64,000 nucleotides of DNA, taken from NCBI GenBank assembly GCA_963575745.1, contig CAUYUJ010015303.1, positions 16,708 to 80,707 on the forward strand, given 5' to 3'. Position 1 is the stretch's first letter, and the number at the start of each line of letters is the position of its first letter. Below, piece by piece: positions 40,104 through 49,359 of this stretch. Source of the stretch: Prorocentrum cordatum. Its lineage: Eukaryota > Sar > Dinophyceae > Prorocentrales > Prorocentraceae. The position numbers and the translations under genes were made by a program. Below the pieces are notes generated by a model. It had not been told where the DNA came from and searched no databases. It was given only the letters and a program-made list of their open reading frames with translations.

Positions 40104-42387
40104 CCGGCTGTTCGCACGGACTCAGCAACAAACGCAGTGCGCGGATATCCGACTCCCTGATGACCCGCACTGGCGCCACGAGATCACAGGGCAGGATGTG
40201 CACCGCTGGAGCGCGCCCTTTCCGCGCGGCGACGCCCTGCATGACCAGCTCCGCAGGGCGCTTCTCCTTCGACGTCGCCGACGAAGGTCCCTCCAGGTCG
40301 ACCACGCCGCGTTTCAATGCCGCTGCCTCACCAACGCTTGACGAGCCCGAACGCGCTGCGCTCGCGGCCACCCCTGGCCTGAAACCATCGCCACCCACAA
40401 CCGACCCCGCCCCGCGCACTCTTTCCGGCTCGGGCACCGACGCCACGCGCGCGTACATCAGTATGTGCACCGACGAGTTGGCAGCAGTCTTCCATCCACG
40501 CGCGTCAGACGGCGGCTCGCTCGGCCATACTTCGCCGTCGTCACGCATTTCCCACCGCGCTCTGCCGCCGTGCGATGTCCGGCAGCACGCGTTATAGTGC
40601 CCCGTGTGAAATCCTTCTCCGTGGTGGAACACGCAGCTCACCAGCGCGTACTGTTGCCCACAGAGGACTAACTCCTCACACGGCACGACATCATGCGGAA
40701 CCTTCATCACTCTCTCGGACGCTGCATCGTACTCCTGCGCGACTATCTGAATCCACAAACACTGCGGCGCCCGCGTCAGCTGCCACTCCTTTCTCGCTAC
40801 GCGACAGCCGCATCCTGTTGGGCACGACCACCTGTGATCTGCGTCCATCCTCTCCCCGCCACTGCTTCTGTCCACGGCCTCTTGCACTGTTCTCACCCGA
40901 CCGCCGTGTCCCCGTGGTATCTGCACCATCAAACACGTCAAGTCTCTGTCCCCCTGGATCACCGTCGCACCGTCACACTCTTCCCGAGTACACACAAGTC
41001 GCTCGACTTTCTCCATCCGGAACAGCTCACTCACAACGGGCGCCCGCTTATCATTCAATACCTCTTGCAAAAATTCCCCTGCGTCTTCCTGAGTCTGATC
41101 ATGGAAAACGCGCGGCATTGCGTCCAGTAGGATGGGCCTCGGCCCAACACTGCACTCCATTTCCCACAACGTCTGTGCCAATAGTGCGTCGAAATCTGGC
41201 GCCCTGCCTGACCTCTGCTGCGCACTGCGGCGCTCCGCAAACAGCCATCCAGCCCAATCAGCGGGGCTGCCTCGTCGCAACGTGCGCAGCGCCAGCCGCG
41301 CTTTTGGGAGGGCGAGGAGCGCTTGCAGTGGTGCGTTCATGAAGAAATACCACTTGGGATTTCGTAGACCTGGAAGCGCGGGCATTACCGCGCCCACGCG
41401 GGTGCGCTGGCCCTCTCCGCCCGAGCTTGCGTTGACCTCTTGTGCGGCGGCGCTGCTTTGTGGCCCCGCAACACCGCGACCGCCGGCAGCAACCCGCAAC
41501 CACGGAGCATGCCCGCGCGCTCCTTCCTCGCCGTCCAAGCCGCGCCATCCTTGAGCCACGCGCACCAGATGACCGCCCGAGAACCACACGGCCGCCCCTA
41601 CACAACTCCCTTCTACAACGCCCAGCGGCCATTTCGCGAGAGGAGTCCCTTGCATGAAGTGCGCCACACTTTGCGCCTCGTACACCCAAACGTACGTCTG
41701 GTGGAAACGTAACCATGCCTCAACGGCCAACATATTTTGTCTCGCCTCTGGATCCCCCATGCTCTCCCCGGAAACCGCGTGATTGGCGCAACTTCGTTCA
41801 AAACTTCTGAAAGCGTCCCTGCGCCACCGTCCTCGACGCATCTTAGCTATTGCGATTTGGACACACTTATTCTCAAAGCGCCCCAGAGGGTCCACGTCCT
41901 CTGCCAACACGCGGACATCTGTACTCAAAACAGGCGACAAGTACATGGTCCACGCGACGGCCACCCGTAGCATTCCATGGCCAACAGCTTCCGCGCCCTC
42001 CATGTTCAGGCGGCTTCTTCGGCGGTGCATTCCTGATTTCCGGTTCACGCCAATACCCGGCGAACGACGCGCGCGGGCTGCGCGGGCGCTCCCCACGCGG
42101 CGCGCTTCGCGGCCCGAGACCCACACCGCGAGACGCCGCAACCCACGCGGATGCAAAGCATGTCCAAGTCCTACGGATTGTGCGCAGTACGTCGAAGAAA
42201 ACCACGTTGACGACGTCGGTCGTCTGCTTTTCGGCGGCCATGCTCCCACTCGGAGCACCACTGACGCGCAAGGACCTATCTTGTGTGCGACCATCGCACG
42301 TGCGCGCTGCGGGGCTCTGACGGCCACAGACCCTTGCCCCTCCTCCTCCTCCTTCTCCTCCTCCTCCTCTTTTCCCTCCGCGCGCAT
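39928..42387 (-). CDS. USP-like (peptidase C19) domain of the Helitron, catalytic Cys lost
   Basis: Ubiquitin-specific proteases cut ubiquitin from proteins using Cys, His and Asp boxes. Here the Cys box reads GLRNPKWYFFMNAPLQ (about 41330-41380), where the family has GLxNxGNTCxMNxxLQ, so the catalytic Cys is Phe and its neighbours also differ. QEDAGEFLQEVLND matches the QQD box, CTREECDG and CPTGCGC could bind zinc, and FHTGHYNACC with WEMRDDGEVW matches the His and Asp boxes. Convincing protein starts near the ATG at about 42003; the first 120 codons are low-complexity. A neighbouring frame (AAEKQTTDVVNVVFFDVLR, about 42170-42245) may be the true N-terminal extension. The frame must change near 40100 to enter Rep. 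Confidence 0.75.
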   Translation of the reverse strand: MRAEGKEEEEEKEEEEGQGSVAVRAPQRARAMVAHKIGPCASVVLRVGAWPPKSRRPTSSTWFSSTYCAQSVGLGHALHPRGLRRLAVWVSGREARRVGSARAARARRSPGIGVNRKSGMHRRRSRLNMEGAEAVGHGMLRVAVAWTMYLSPVLSTDVRVLAEDVDPLGRFENKCVQIAIAKMRRGRWRRDAFRSFERSCANHAVSGESMGDPEARQNMLAVEAWLRFHQTYVWVYEAQSVAHFMQGTPLAKWPLGVVEGSCVGAAVWFSGGHLVRVAQGWRGLDGEEGARGHAPWLRVAAGGRGVAGPQSSAAAQEVNASSGGEGQRTRVGAVMPALPGLRNPKWYFFMNAPLQALLALPKARLALRTLRRGSPADWAGWLFAERRSAQQRSGRAPDFDALLAQTLWEMECSVGPRPILLDAMPRVFHDQTQEDAGEFLQEVLNDKRAPVVSELFRMEKVERLVCTREECDGATVIQGDRDLTCLMVQIPRGHGGRVRTVQEAVDRSSGGERMDADHRWSCPTGCGCRVARKEWQLTRAPQCLWIQIVAQEYDAASERVMKVPHDVVPCEELVLCGQQYALVSCVFHHGEGFHTGHYNACCRTSHGGRARWEMRDDGEVWPSEPPSDARGWKTAANSSVHILMYARVASVPEPERVRGAGSVVGGDGFRPGVAASAARSGSSSVGEAAALKRGVVDLEGPSSATSKEKRPAELVMQGVAARKGRAPAVHILPCDLVAPVRVIRESDIRALRLLLSPCEQPDAWDVPGLEFAGRAARSSLESVGRHGSAPASHARNVGACLARMGRVMGRSGRRHRRRR

Positions 42388-42825
42388 CGCGGCCCATTTT
42401 CACATCAGCTCCATGGCCACCTGCGCACCTGACTTCACGCTTCCTGCGAAGCCTCCCTGCGCGCCTCCGAGCAAACTTTTGCGGTGATCGTGATCCGACG
42501 GGCGCCCGACGCCAGCGACTTGCAACTGCTCTGCCCGCGTCTTGCAGACGACGCGCAACCCCGGCCTCGGAGCCCCGTGGCATTCTCCCCTCTGGCGAGC
42601 CCGAACGTGCAAATCCGCGGGCGGCGTCGCGCCGCTCGCGGGAAGTGCTGGCCGGAGCACGCCGACAGCAAATCCGCGTTGATTCCGCCCATTCGTGGGC
42701 GTGAAGACGCGCCTGTGAAGCAAGTCGCAATAATCTATCCCTTCTGCTGTTCGGAGGGCGCGCCCGCGCCAAAAAGCCCGCTAGTTTGCCCTGTCTCTCG
42801 TCGAGAGCACGCCCTTGCGGAAAAT
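42388..42825. other. Possible 5' region of the Helitron, no clear gene
   Basis: A minus-strand frame is open from 42856 to 41873 and may hold further Helitron-coupled sequence. I recognise no domain in this part. Confidence 0.3.
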
Positions 42826-42960
42826 TTCGCGATGGTCTCCCCCTCCTATCGCCCATAGAACGGGCCTGGGAAAAAATCGCGATAGTTCCCCCCTTCTATC
42901 GCCCATATACCACGGTCTGTCCCAGCAACATCGCGATAGCTTCCCCCTTTCATTCTCCTG
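42826..42960. repeat. Three diverged TCGCGATAG-type repeats
   Basis: TCGCGATGGTCTCCCCC (about 42827), TCGCGATAGTTCCCCCC (about 42876) and TCGCGATAGCTTCCCCC (about 42932) start units of about 49 and 56 bp. The first two end in TATCGCCCATA. They lie upstream of the Helitron reading frames. Confidence 0.6.
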
Positions 42961-43194
42961 ATTGCGGGAGTTGGACATTCGGGCACACACCAAAGCAGAG
43001 CAACTCAGTCGTGGATTTATGCAGCGACGCGGCAGAGCCCCGGAGGACCCCGCCACGACACACCCCTCTCGGGGCACCGGCCTGACACCGGCTGACCCGA
43101 AGGCCCATGCAGGAACGCGGGTGTGCCATTGCTGACACACGCCACGAACCACCCCGATTCCGGGGGACCGGCTTATGGACACCGGCGCTCCCTT

Positions 43195-43287
43195 GGTTGA
43201 TTTTGGCTCAACCGGTAAAGCCCTCGGTTGGTTATGGCCCAACCGGTAAAGCCCTTGGTTGCTTATGGCGCAACCGGCATAGCCCTT
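43195..43287. repeat. Three 31-bp repeats with an internal dyad
   Basis: Units start at 43195, 43226 and 43257. Each has GGTTG and CAACCGG bracketing a TTATGGC-like centre, followed by TAAAGCCCT or a variant. The arms GGTTG/CAACC can pair. Confidence 0.8.
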
Positions 43288-43994
43288 CATTGCCGTGCTC
43301 CGCCCCCCCGCGCCTCCCGGGGAGGCCCCGCTGGAGTGGAGCCAACTGTAGCCTTGAGGCCGCTCAAGGCTACTTGAGCCTTCGGAGCGGCGAGCAAACA
43401 ACTGCAGATCCTCTCCCCCCTTCCGGTCGTCGTCGTTCTTCCCGTCCAGCGTGCCACCTCTTTCTTGTCCGTGACTCGTTCCTTTTCCTTTACTTGGTCA
43501 CCCTGTCGTCCTCCTGTTCGTCTTCCAGATTTTTTCCTCCTCCCCCTCCCCCCACGTTTCCTTCTCCTCATGTCCCTCCGCCACTCTCTCTTGGACCTCC
43601 ATCGTCATTGAAATGCGTTTTCTGCGACTGTGATCCTTGGAGTTTCTCCCCTCGTCGCTTCCTCGTGGCTCCTCCTCGCACATCCTCATCGTCATCTTAA
43701 TATCTGCGCCAGCAGACTGATCTCCCCCAGTGATCTCTGCGTCATACACACCATGCATCAACGCAACAATGAGCTGTGACATTTGCCTGTCCGTGGGAAA
43801 AACCAGCTGCGCGCTGGCCCCGCGTTAGGTCTACGACAAGCTTTCTCTAAACATCTACGACCAGTTGCGCGCCCCTTTACGGGACCGAAAACCATGATTC
43901 TCGCGCGCCGCGCCCAGCCGCAGCGACGAAGACACGCCCCCAAACACAACAAAAAAGTCGAGCGAAGCCGAACGGCAACACAAACTCAGAACAA
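43288..43994. other. Spacer, no gene recognised
   Basis: Mixed GC-rich DNA with a Pro/Ser-rich, CTCC-type stretch near 43520-43570. No domain is visible on either strand. Confidence 0.35.
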
Positions 43995-44020
43995 CCCCCC
44001 CCCCCCCCCCCCCCCCCCCC
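43995..44020 (+). repeat. Poly-C run, 26 bases
   Basis: An uninterrupted run of C. Its exact length is uncertain in any assembly. Confidence 0.85.
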
Positions 44021-45350
44021 AGCGATTTCGAAAGGCGGCTTGGAGAAACCTCAACTGAAAGAACAGCTCCTGATCGGAATGCGCGACAACATTCAGAAAA
44101 CATCGGCCTCCCTTCCTCTGCGCACACAAGCACGAGCAGCGTGGACCACTCACCTATGCACATCCCGCAGCCCCAGGCAGGAATGAAATGCGAAAGGACG
44201 AAACGTGACGATCCTGATCCTATCTCACCAGCACGTTTCCGTGCCAACCATCCCACCCTACAGGCTCGAGATATGTGAAGGTGCGCACGCTGGATCACGT
44301 CATTTTCACCAACCGCCTGCTGCGCGCCAGCTAACGCCCGACGAGCCTAGCTCATTCTGACCGAAGAGAGCGCTAGACGAATAGACGCCAGGAGCGCTGC
44401 TAAACGCAACCCAGCACGTCAAGTGTGAGCCAACTGGCAGAGAATGAACCACTCTCTTGTGTTGGGCAGGTGGTAGAGGTGGCACGGCTTTCTCTGCATC
44501 GACGAAGAACCATTGGAGCAAGGGGGAGGGAGGTAAACAGGGAGTAGAGATGATGATGGACAAAGACACGTGGGGAAGGCAGAAAAAAACGGTTGTGAGA
44601 AACTACACTTGGTGCAGACATAGGCAACTGAACTACAGCTCGGGCCCACTGCCACTCAGAACGTCAAGTGCACGGGGATGGCCGTCAAGGCCCCCTGGCG
44701 CAACGCGCTCCGACCGCTTCTCTCTGCCAACATCCACGTTCATATGTGGGCATTTCATGCAGGACCTTTCACAGGAACGGACGGCCCAAACCCAGGACAT
44801 CAATCGGACGCCACAGAAACCGTCGTCTCAGTAGCCAAAATTGAACGAGAGTGTGACGGCTTGGGGAACAAGGCACCAGCAATCGGTTCCACTCCAGAAG
44901 ACACGATGCTGGAAATGATTAACATCCCGCCCACCATCATCCTCATCCTCGTCTTTTTTCTCCTCCCACACCCCCCCTCCTCTTCCTCCCCCACTCCATT
45001 CCTCCTCCTCCCCTCCCCTCTTCCTCGTTAGCTCTCCCTTGTCAGCAAGAGGGGTTCCATCGCGATCGACCTTGAGCCTCACTGCAAGTCGGCCGCTTTC
45101 ACCTGGCTGTTGGCGCGGCCCACACGCGAGCCATGGCCGGGGGAACCAAGGAAAAGGAGAGCGGTTCATTCCCGTGACAACACAGGTCGACGTCAGGACC
45201 ACAAGAGAAGAACAACGAGCGCAAACACATGACGCGGCACCAATGCTACAGCACACCCTCCCGCCAACAATGCTTCACTACATCGGTGAAATTGTGTAGG
45301 ACACAGTCGTGACTGGATTCTGCGGGTCTAGTGCATGCGATACCTGTATA
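44021..45350. other. Spacer, no gene recognised
   Basis: Base composition is more balanced than elsewhere. Short open frames exist on both strands but show no motif. A CTC-type stretch lies at about 44935-45025. The region could hold untranslated or intronic sequence. Confidence 0.35.
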
Positions 45351-45356
45351 TATACA

Positions 45357-45396
45357 CTAGAACCACGCGCGCGCTTCGCGCGCGCTTAGGTTCTAG
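45357..45396. repeat. Inverted repeat with a (GC)4 stem
   Basis: CTAGAACC at 45357-45364 pairs with GGTTCTAG at 45389-45396. Inside, GCGCGCGC (45367-45374) and GCGCGCGC (45378-45385) pair around a TTC loop. A TATATATACA step precedes it. Confidence 0.75.
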
Positions 45397-45485
45397 CGCA
45401 GACCCGGGCAACGTCTGAACACCGGATTGTGGAGCTGAACCGGGAGAGCAGAGTGGTACGAGGTACGTTTCTACACGCTCCTTCA

Positions 45486-45501
45486 GAACTTGGGGCACAG
45501 C

Positions 45502-45533
<32 letters not shown>

Positions 45534-45739
45534 CGACGACGACAGACGGTGAAACGTAGAGGCTCTCATGTACTTTTAAAAATTATATGCTGGGAGTGCG
45601 CTTTTTCTAAACTGGTGTGAGGGGCCGCAGGCTTGCGGCCCGGATCGATTGTCGAGGGTCCCGGGGCTCGGAAACGGCCCCCAGGGGTCCAAGAAGCAGA
45701 AAAAATCCTCGAACCTCGAAGTTCGATCCTGCAGCCTGG

Positions 45740-45782
<43 letters not shown>

Positions 45783-46160
45783 GCGGCGGCCGTAGCGACG
45801 ACGACGACGACGACGACGGCGTCGGCGGCGACGGCGAGGGCGGCGGCGACGGCGACGGCGACTGCGACAACGACGACAGACGGTGAAACGCAGAGGCCCT
45901 CACGTACTTTCAAAAACTACCTGTTGGGAGTGTAATTTAAAGATGGTGAGGGGCCGCAGGTTTACGGCCCGGATCGATTGTCGAGGATCCCAGGGCTCGG
46001 AAACGGCCACCAGGGGTACAGAACGCAAAAAAATCCCAATCGGACCTCGAAGTTCGATCCTGCAGCCTGGATCGACGACGGCGACGGCGGGGGCGGCGGC
46101 GGCGGCGACAGTGGCGACGACGACGACGGAGGCGTCGGCGGCGAGGGCGGAGAGGTAATC
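45486..46160 (+). repeat. Tandem duplication, about 345 bp, with GAC/GGC arrays
   Basis: Two copies of one unit (about 45550-45780 and 45890-46085) share GTGAGGGGCCGCAGG, CCCGGATCGATTGTCGAGG, CTCGGAAACGGCC and CGAAGTTCGATCCTGCAGCC. Each is followed by a GAC/GGC triplet array. The alternating (GAC)n frames encode Asp- or Thr-only peptides and are not genes. Confidence 0.85.
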
Positions 46161-46199
46161 AAGCCTTTGGGGGTCGTTCTGGGCCGAAGGGCCGAGCGT

Positions 46200-46360
46200 C
46201 GACACAGGCGAGAACGTGGGCACTTCGTCGTCGTCGGCGCCGTCGTCCCCGTCGTCGCAGTCGTCCTCGACGTCATGGGCGACGTCGTCGTCTCTGTCGT
46301 CGTCGTCGTCGTCGTCGCCGTCGTGGTCCTTCTCCTCGTCTGCTTCATCGTCGACATAGC
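46200..46360 (+). repeat. (GTC)n array
   Basis: GTC triplets, the complement of the GAC arrays just upstream, so the two could pair in a single strand. Confidence 0.8.
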
Positions 46361-46379
46361 TACCTTAGCCATCCGTCTC

Positions 46380-47100
46380 GGGCGCGCTGGGCCGCATGGA
46401 AAACCTGGCGAGCCATGTTCCCAGAGGGCCTTTTTGGAACACAGTGTCGGGGTGGCGGAAGGAGGAAGAATCACGTTCCCAGAGGGCCTCTTGGGGCTTC
46501 CTAGGGGGTCCCTTCGGGGACGGTAGTGCCTTCCTGCGGGCCTATGGAAGGCCTCGCAGGGCGTCGTCGAAGCCTCTGGATGACCTCCGGGGCCTCCTGG
46601 GGCCCTCTCGGGGCGGAAAATTGCATGTTTACATTTTCGGTCGGCCTCTGCGGCCTCTATCGGGGCCTTCTCGGGGCCCTCATGGACTCTCACGGGCGCC
46701 TCTTGGGCTGTCTTGGGGCCCTCTGGGGCCGTCACGAGGCCGTCTTGGGGGCCTCCCGGGCTGTCTTGGGTCGCTCTTGAGGACCTCTTGGGCCGTCTTG
46801 GAGCGTAGGACAGCTGAAAATGCGAGAAAGCCAAAAACATAGAAAAACACACACGAAAATCAACGAGTCTGGCTTCCCGGGGCCCTCTTGGGAGGCTTCT
46901 TTGGGGCTTCTTGGGGCGTCTTGGAAGCTTCTTAGGCTGTCTTGGGCGGTCCTCGGGGCCTCTGGGGCAGTCTTGGGGCCATCTTGGGCGTTTTGGAGCC
47001 CTCTGGGCCTGTCTTGGGGCGCTCCTGGGCGACTCTGGGGCCGTCTTGGCTGCTCCAGGGAGGCTCCAGGACCCCCCCGTCCTCCCATGGAGGGTCGGGG
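46380..47100 (-). repeat. Degenerate repeats of the 212-bp family, reverse orientation
   Basis: Short steps such as GGCCTCTTGGGGC and CTTGGGGCCCTC recur. Read on the minus strand they match the GCCCAAGACGGCCCAAGAGG steps at 52.4-55.4 kb. The AAAATTGCATGTTTACATTTTC stretch near 46617 sits where the other copies carry an A/T palindrome. Confidence 0.6.
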
Positions 47101-47346
47101 CACTTGTTTTGGGGCCGCGGGCCAGCCCCCCAGATATATGCGCACTATAGGACCACACGGCGCGTCATAAGAATGTCCGGGGAAGGGAGGGAGGCGGGCG
47201 AGGAATCCGGACGATGCGCAATGGCTCTGCGTGCTTTGTGGAAATGGTGGTGCCTGGTGGCGGTGATGGTGGCGATGATACTGATGCTGGCAGCGGAGAT
47301 GGTACACATGGCATGAAGACTCTTTTGTAGGATCACGTTTCAACAG

Positions 47347-47490
47347 GTGGAGTACATTCCATGAACTTGACGCGGTGCTGGTGCCCGCAGACATTCCATG
47401 AACGATTGCGTGGATAGTGCCTCTGTCACTCTTTGGCCGCCAGGGACTGTCTACCAGCAGCGAACCTTTGGCGTGCACACACGCTTCGAG
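47347..47490 (-). repeat. Shared 3' block, copy A
   Basis: In plus-strand order it carries GTGGAGTACAT (47347), CTTTGGCCGCCAG (about 47431) and CCAGCAGCGAACCTTTGGCG (about 47453). The same motifs with the same spacing recur at 48497 and 49360. It lies just downstream of the stop of the 190-codon ORF. Confidence 0.8.
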
Positions 47491-47511
47491 GCACGCTTTC
47501 TCTGCACAGGC

Positions 47512-48084
47512 CTACTTCTCGGCGGACTCTTCGGACTCAGCCTTCGGCTCCGAAACGTCCTTCAAGCCGCGCACCGTGAGGCCCGATGCAGTCACCTTCG
47601 TGGCAGTCGCCGTCATCGTGGCCACGGCCTTCAAGGTCTTCGCTCGACGTTTCTTCGAGCCCACTGCCCGACCTTCTTCAAGCATGAGTTTTCCGAGCGC
47701 CACTGTCTCGGACATAGAAGCAACGCCCTCCTCCTGATCTTGCTTCCGCTTCTTGTGAGCATTGTAGCGTTGCACGTACTCCTGATACTCCGTCTCGGTC
47801 AACGGAACGATCTCACCGAGCGGCTGCAACTCGCTGTGATCGAAATCCCCCGCTGCTTTGAGCTCGACGAAAACGACACCCTCCTCAGGCACGAACACCT
47901 TTGTCACCTTTCGCACTTCGCGCGGCGCCAACCTCGACTTCACCAGGTTGAACGCCAGGCTCCGCGTCTTTGCTAGTGGCGCGGCCGCGCTGTTGAGCAT
48001 AATGTTGAAGGCGCACGCCATCGCAATCCTGTCAAAGAAGATCCACGTCAGAGCCTCTAGCAACACAGGACACACTCGAGCCAT
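47512..48084 (-). CDS. Hypothetical protein, 190 aa
   Basis: I do not recognise this protein. The ATG at 48084 gives MARVCPVLLEALTWIFFDRI, then ACAFNIMLNSAAAPLAKTRS. A middle region has VRKVTKVFVPEEGVVFVEL and PLTETEYQEYVQRYNAHKKR. The C-terminal third is rich in Lys, Ala, Thr, Glu and Ser (SKKRRAKTLKAVATM, EPKAESEESAEK), which could be a nuclear signal and acidic tail. Non-repetitive composition and a related C-terminal tail at 49540-49630 (VRGLKEASEPKA against VRGLKDVSEPKA) argue that it is or was a gene. It sits downstream of the SSNA1-like gene on the same strand. No spliced-leader relict was found upstream. Confidence 0.55.
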   Translation of the reverse strand: MARVCPVLLEALTWIFFDRIAMACAFNIMLNSAAAPLAKTRSLAFNLVKSRLAPREVRKVTKVFVPEEGVVFVELKAAGDFDHSELQPLGEIVPLTETEYQEYVQRYNAHKKRKQDQEEGVASMSETVALGKLMLEEGRAVGSKKRRAKTLKAVATMTATATKVTASGLTVRGLKDVSEPKAESEESAEK

Positions 48085-48364
48085 GTGCAATAAACGAACT
48101 GCTTGATTTCTCAGAGGCCGCTCACTGATCCTTCAAGATCGAGGATGGTTCAATTTTTGATGTCCTTGTCCAAAAAGGTTCAGCCCTGCGAGGCCCCTGG
48201 AGTCCTGGGACACGAGAGCGCCAGGGCGCCTGGAGAGGAGGTGATAAAAAATGGGAGGGGAGGAGTGGAGGAGAGGTTCTCTCTGGACCTCGCCTGCACC
48301 CCGAGGCCCCTCACGACTGCTCTCCCCCTTATTCACTGCTGCCCTCTCTCCGCAGAACACAGCC

Positions 48365-48384
48365 GCTGAGAAATGATCTCAGCC
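48365..48384. other. Hairpin GCTGAGA/TCTCAGC
   Basis: A 7-bp perfect stem with a 5-base loop. A longer version of the same hairpin occurs at 49771-49791. Confidence 0.6.
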
Positions 48385-48496
48385 AGTGTTGGTTGGAAGA
48401 TCCCCCCTGAGGCTACTTCTAATGAGCTGTAGAATGAGAGAAACGAGCCACGACTCTCTACCAAGATGGAGGCAACTTTTAAGTTATGCGGCAACA

Positions 48497-48640
48497 GTGG
48501 AGTACATATTGTCATATCACATCGTGTCGAATTCACAAACTTTCTATGAGAGAGTGCGCAGAAAGTGCCTCACGTCGATCTTTGGCCGCTGATATTGCGG
48601 CTGCCAGCACCGAATCTTTGGCGTGTATACACGCTGACGC
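48497..48640 (-). repeat. Shared 3' block, copy B
   Basis: GTGGAGTACAT (48497), GATCTTTGGCCGC (about 48577) and CCAGCACCGAATCTTTGGCG (about 48604) lie 35-180 bases downstream of the SSNA1-like stop codon. Confidence 0.8.
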
Positions 48641-48674
48641 ACATACCAACTAGCACAGAATTACACCTCGGCAA

Positions 48675-49160
48675 TCAGGTGAACATGGCGTCCACGGGTA
48701 CGCCGGCCCGTGCGGCCTCCTCCTCCACCATGTCCTGCCCGATCCGCCCAGAGGCCCACAGCTTCCGGTTGATCAAGCCGCGAGTGGACACGCTGCAATG
48801 GCGTTTCTTAGCTGGCTCGACCTCGGACTCCTGATCGTTGCTGTGCATCGCCAAGCGGGCCGTGTCGCGCCTCAGGTCGTGCAGCAAAGTCTGTGACGAG
48901 TCGAGGATCTTTCCGTACGCGCCCTCGGCCACTTGGATGAGCTTGGCGCACTCCTCCCGCAATCGCGTTTGCCGCCCAAGCCGTCCGTTCACTTCCTCCA
49001 GCTTGCTTGCGAGGATGCTCAACTCTTTCTGTATCTGCTCCTGGACCTCCTTCTCCTGGGACATCTGGCGATTCATCTCGTCGCGCTGCTCGTGGAGGCT
49101 CTCGACGGACTTGACGAGCTCGCCGTTGTACCAGACCAATTTCGAACCCTGCAGCGCCAT
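48675..49160 (-). CDS. SSNA1: SSNA1/DIP13-like coiled-coil protein, 161 aa, retrogene
   Basis: SSNA1 (NA14, DIP13 in green algae) is a small coiled-coil protein of centrioles, basal bodies and microtubules. The start MALQGSKLVWYNGELVKSVE, the central heptads (LASKLEEVNGRLGRQTRLRE) and YGKILDSSQTLLHDLRRD follow the layout of the family along its whole length. The family is usually about 110-120 residues; here a C-terminal extension of about 45 residues adds an EPAKKRH basic patch and ends in VDAMFT. The ATG at 49160 is the first after a spliced-leader relict at 49233-49254, leaving a 72-base leader. The ORF has no intron. It is therefore probably a cDNA-derived copy that may be expressed again by trans-splicing. 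Confidence 0.85.
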   Translation of the reverse strand: MALQGSKLVWYNGELVKSVESLHEQRDEMNRQMSQEKEVQEQIQKELSILASKLEEVNGRLGRQTRLREECAKLIQVAEGAYGKILDSSQTLLHDLRRDTARLAMHSNDQESEVEPAKKRHCSVSTRGLINRKLWASGRIGQDMVEEEAARAGVPVDAMFT

Positions 49161-49232
49161 GCCCTCGCCACGCTCGGTGATGGACGACGCACAACCTAAG
49201 GGACGCCGAAATGCGGGACGGCAGGTCTGAAC

Positions 49233-49254
49233 CTTGAGCCGAAATGACTACGGA
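49233..49254 (-). other. Relict dinoflagellate spliced leader
   Basis: On the minus strand the 22 bases begin TCCGTAGTC and end CGGCTCAAG. The known dinoflagellate leader differs at 2 of 22 positions (T for C at position 8, C for T at position 14). It is placed and oriented as expected in a retroposed mRNA. Confidence 0.9.
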
Positions 49255-49359
49255 CGCGAAGCATCCTGCCCCTCTCCCCCGGAGCCTCGTTCTCAACTGC
49301 GTTTCGGAAGCGACGTCTCTCCGACCGCAACACGAAGACTGCATTTAGGATGTGTTGGA

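Larger units (their letters stand above)
30687..42387 (-). mobile_element. Helitron-like rolling-circle transposon, degraded
   Basis: On the minus strand, consecutive frames encode a USP-like domain, a Rep nuclease of Helitron type, a PIF1-family helicase and a run of Cys-rich modules, about 11.7 kb in all. The order Rep then PIF1 helicase defines Helitrons. Frames change at about 40100, 34581-34773 and 32875-32975, and a TAG interrupts Rep at 35436-35438. I could not identify the TC and CTRR termini or the 3' hairpin; the 3' end should lie between the stop at 30687 and the satellite at 30660. The 5' end is probably between 42400 and 43300. Confidence 0.82.

Noticed and set aside
43200-43211. 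ATTTTGGCTCAA, a 12-base match to the spliced leader
   Set aside because: It is one variant of a 31-bp tandem repeat whose other copies do not match; no gene follows.
45071-45078. CTTGAGCC, a leader-end match
   Set aside because: Only eight bases match and no ORF follows in the right direction.
47398-47976. Plus-strand 192-aa frame
   Set aside because: Shadow of the minus-strand 190-aa ORF; it has no motif of its own.
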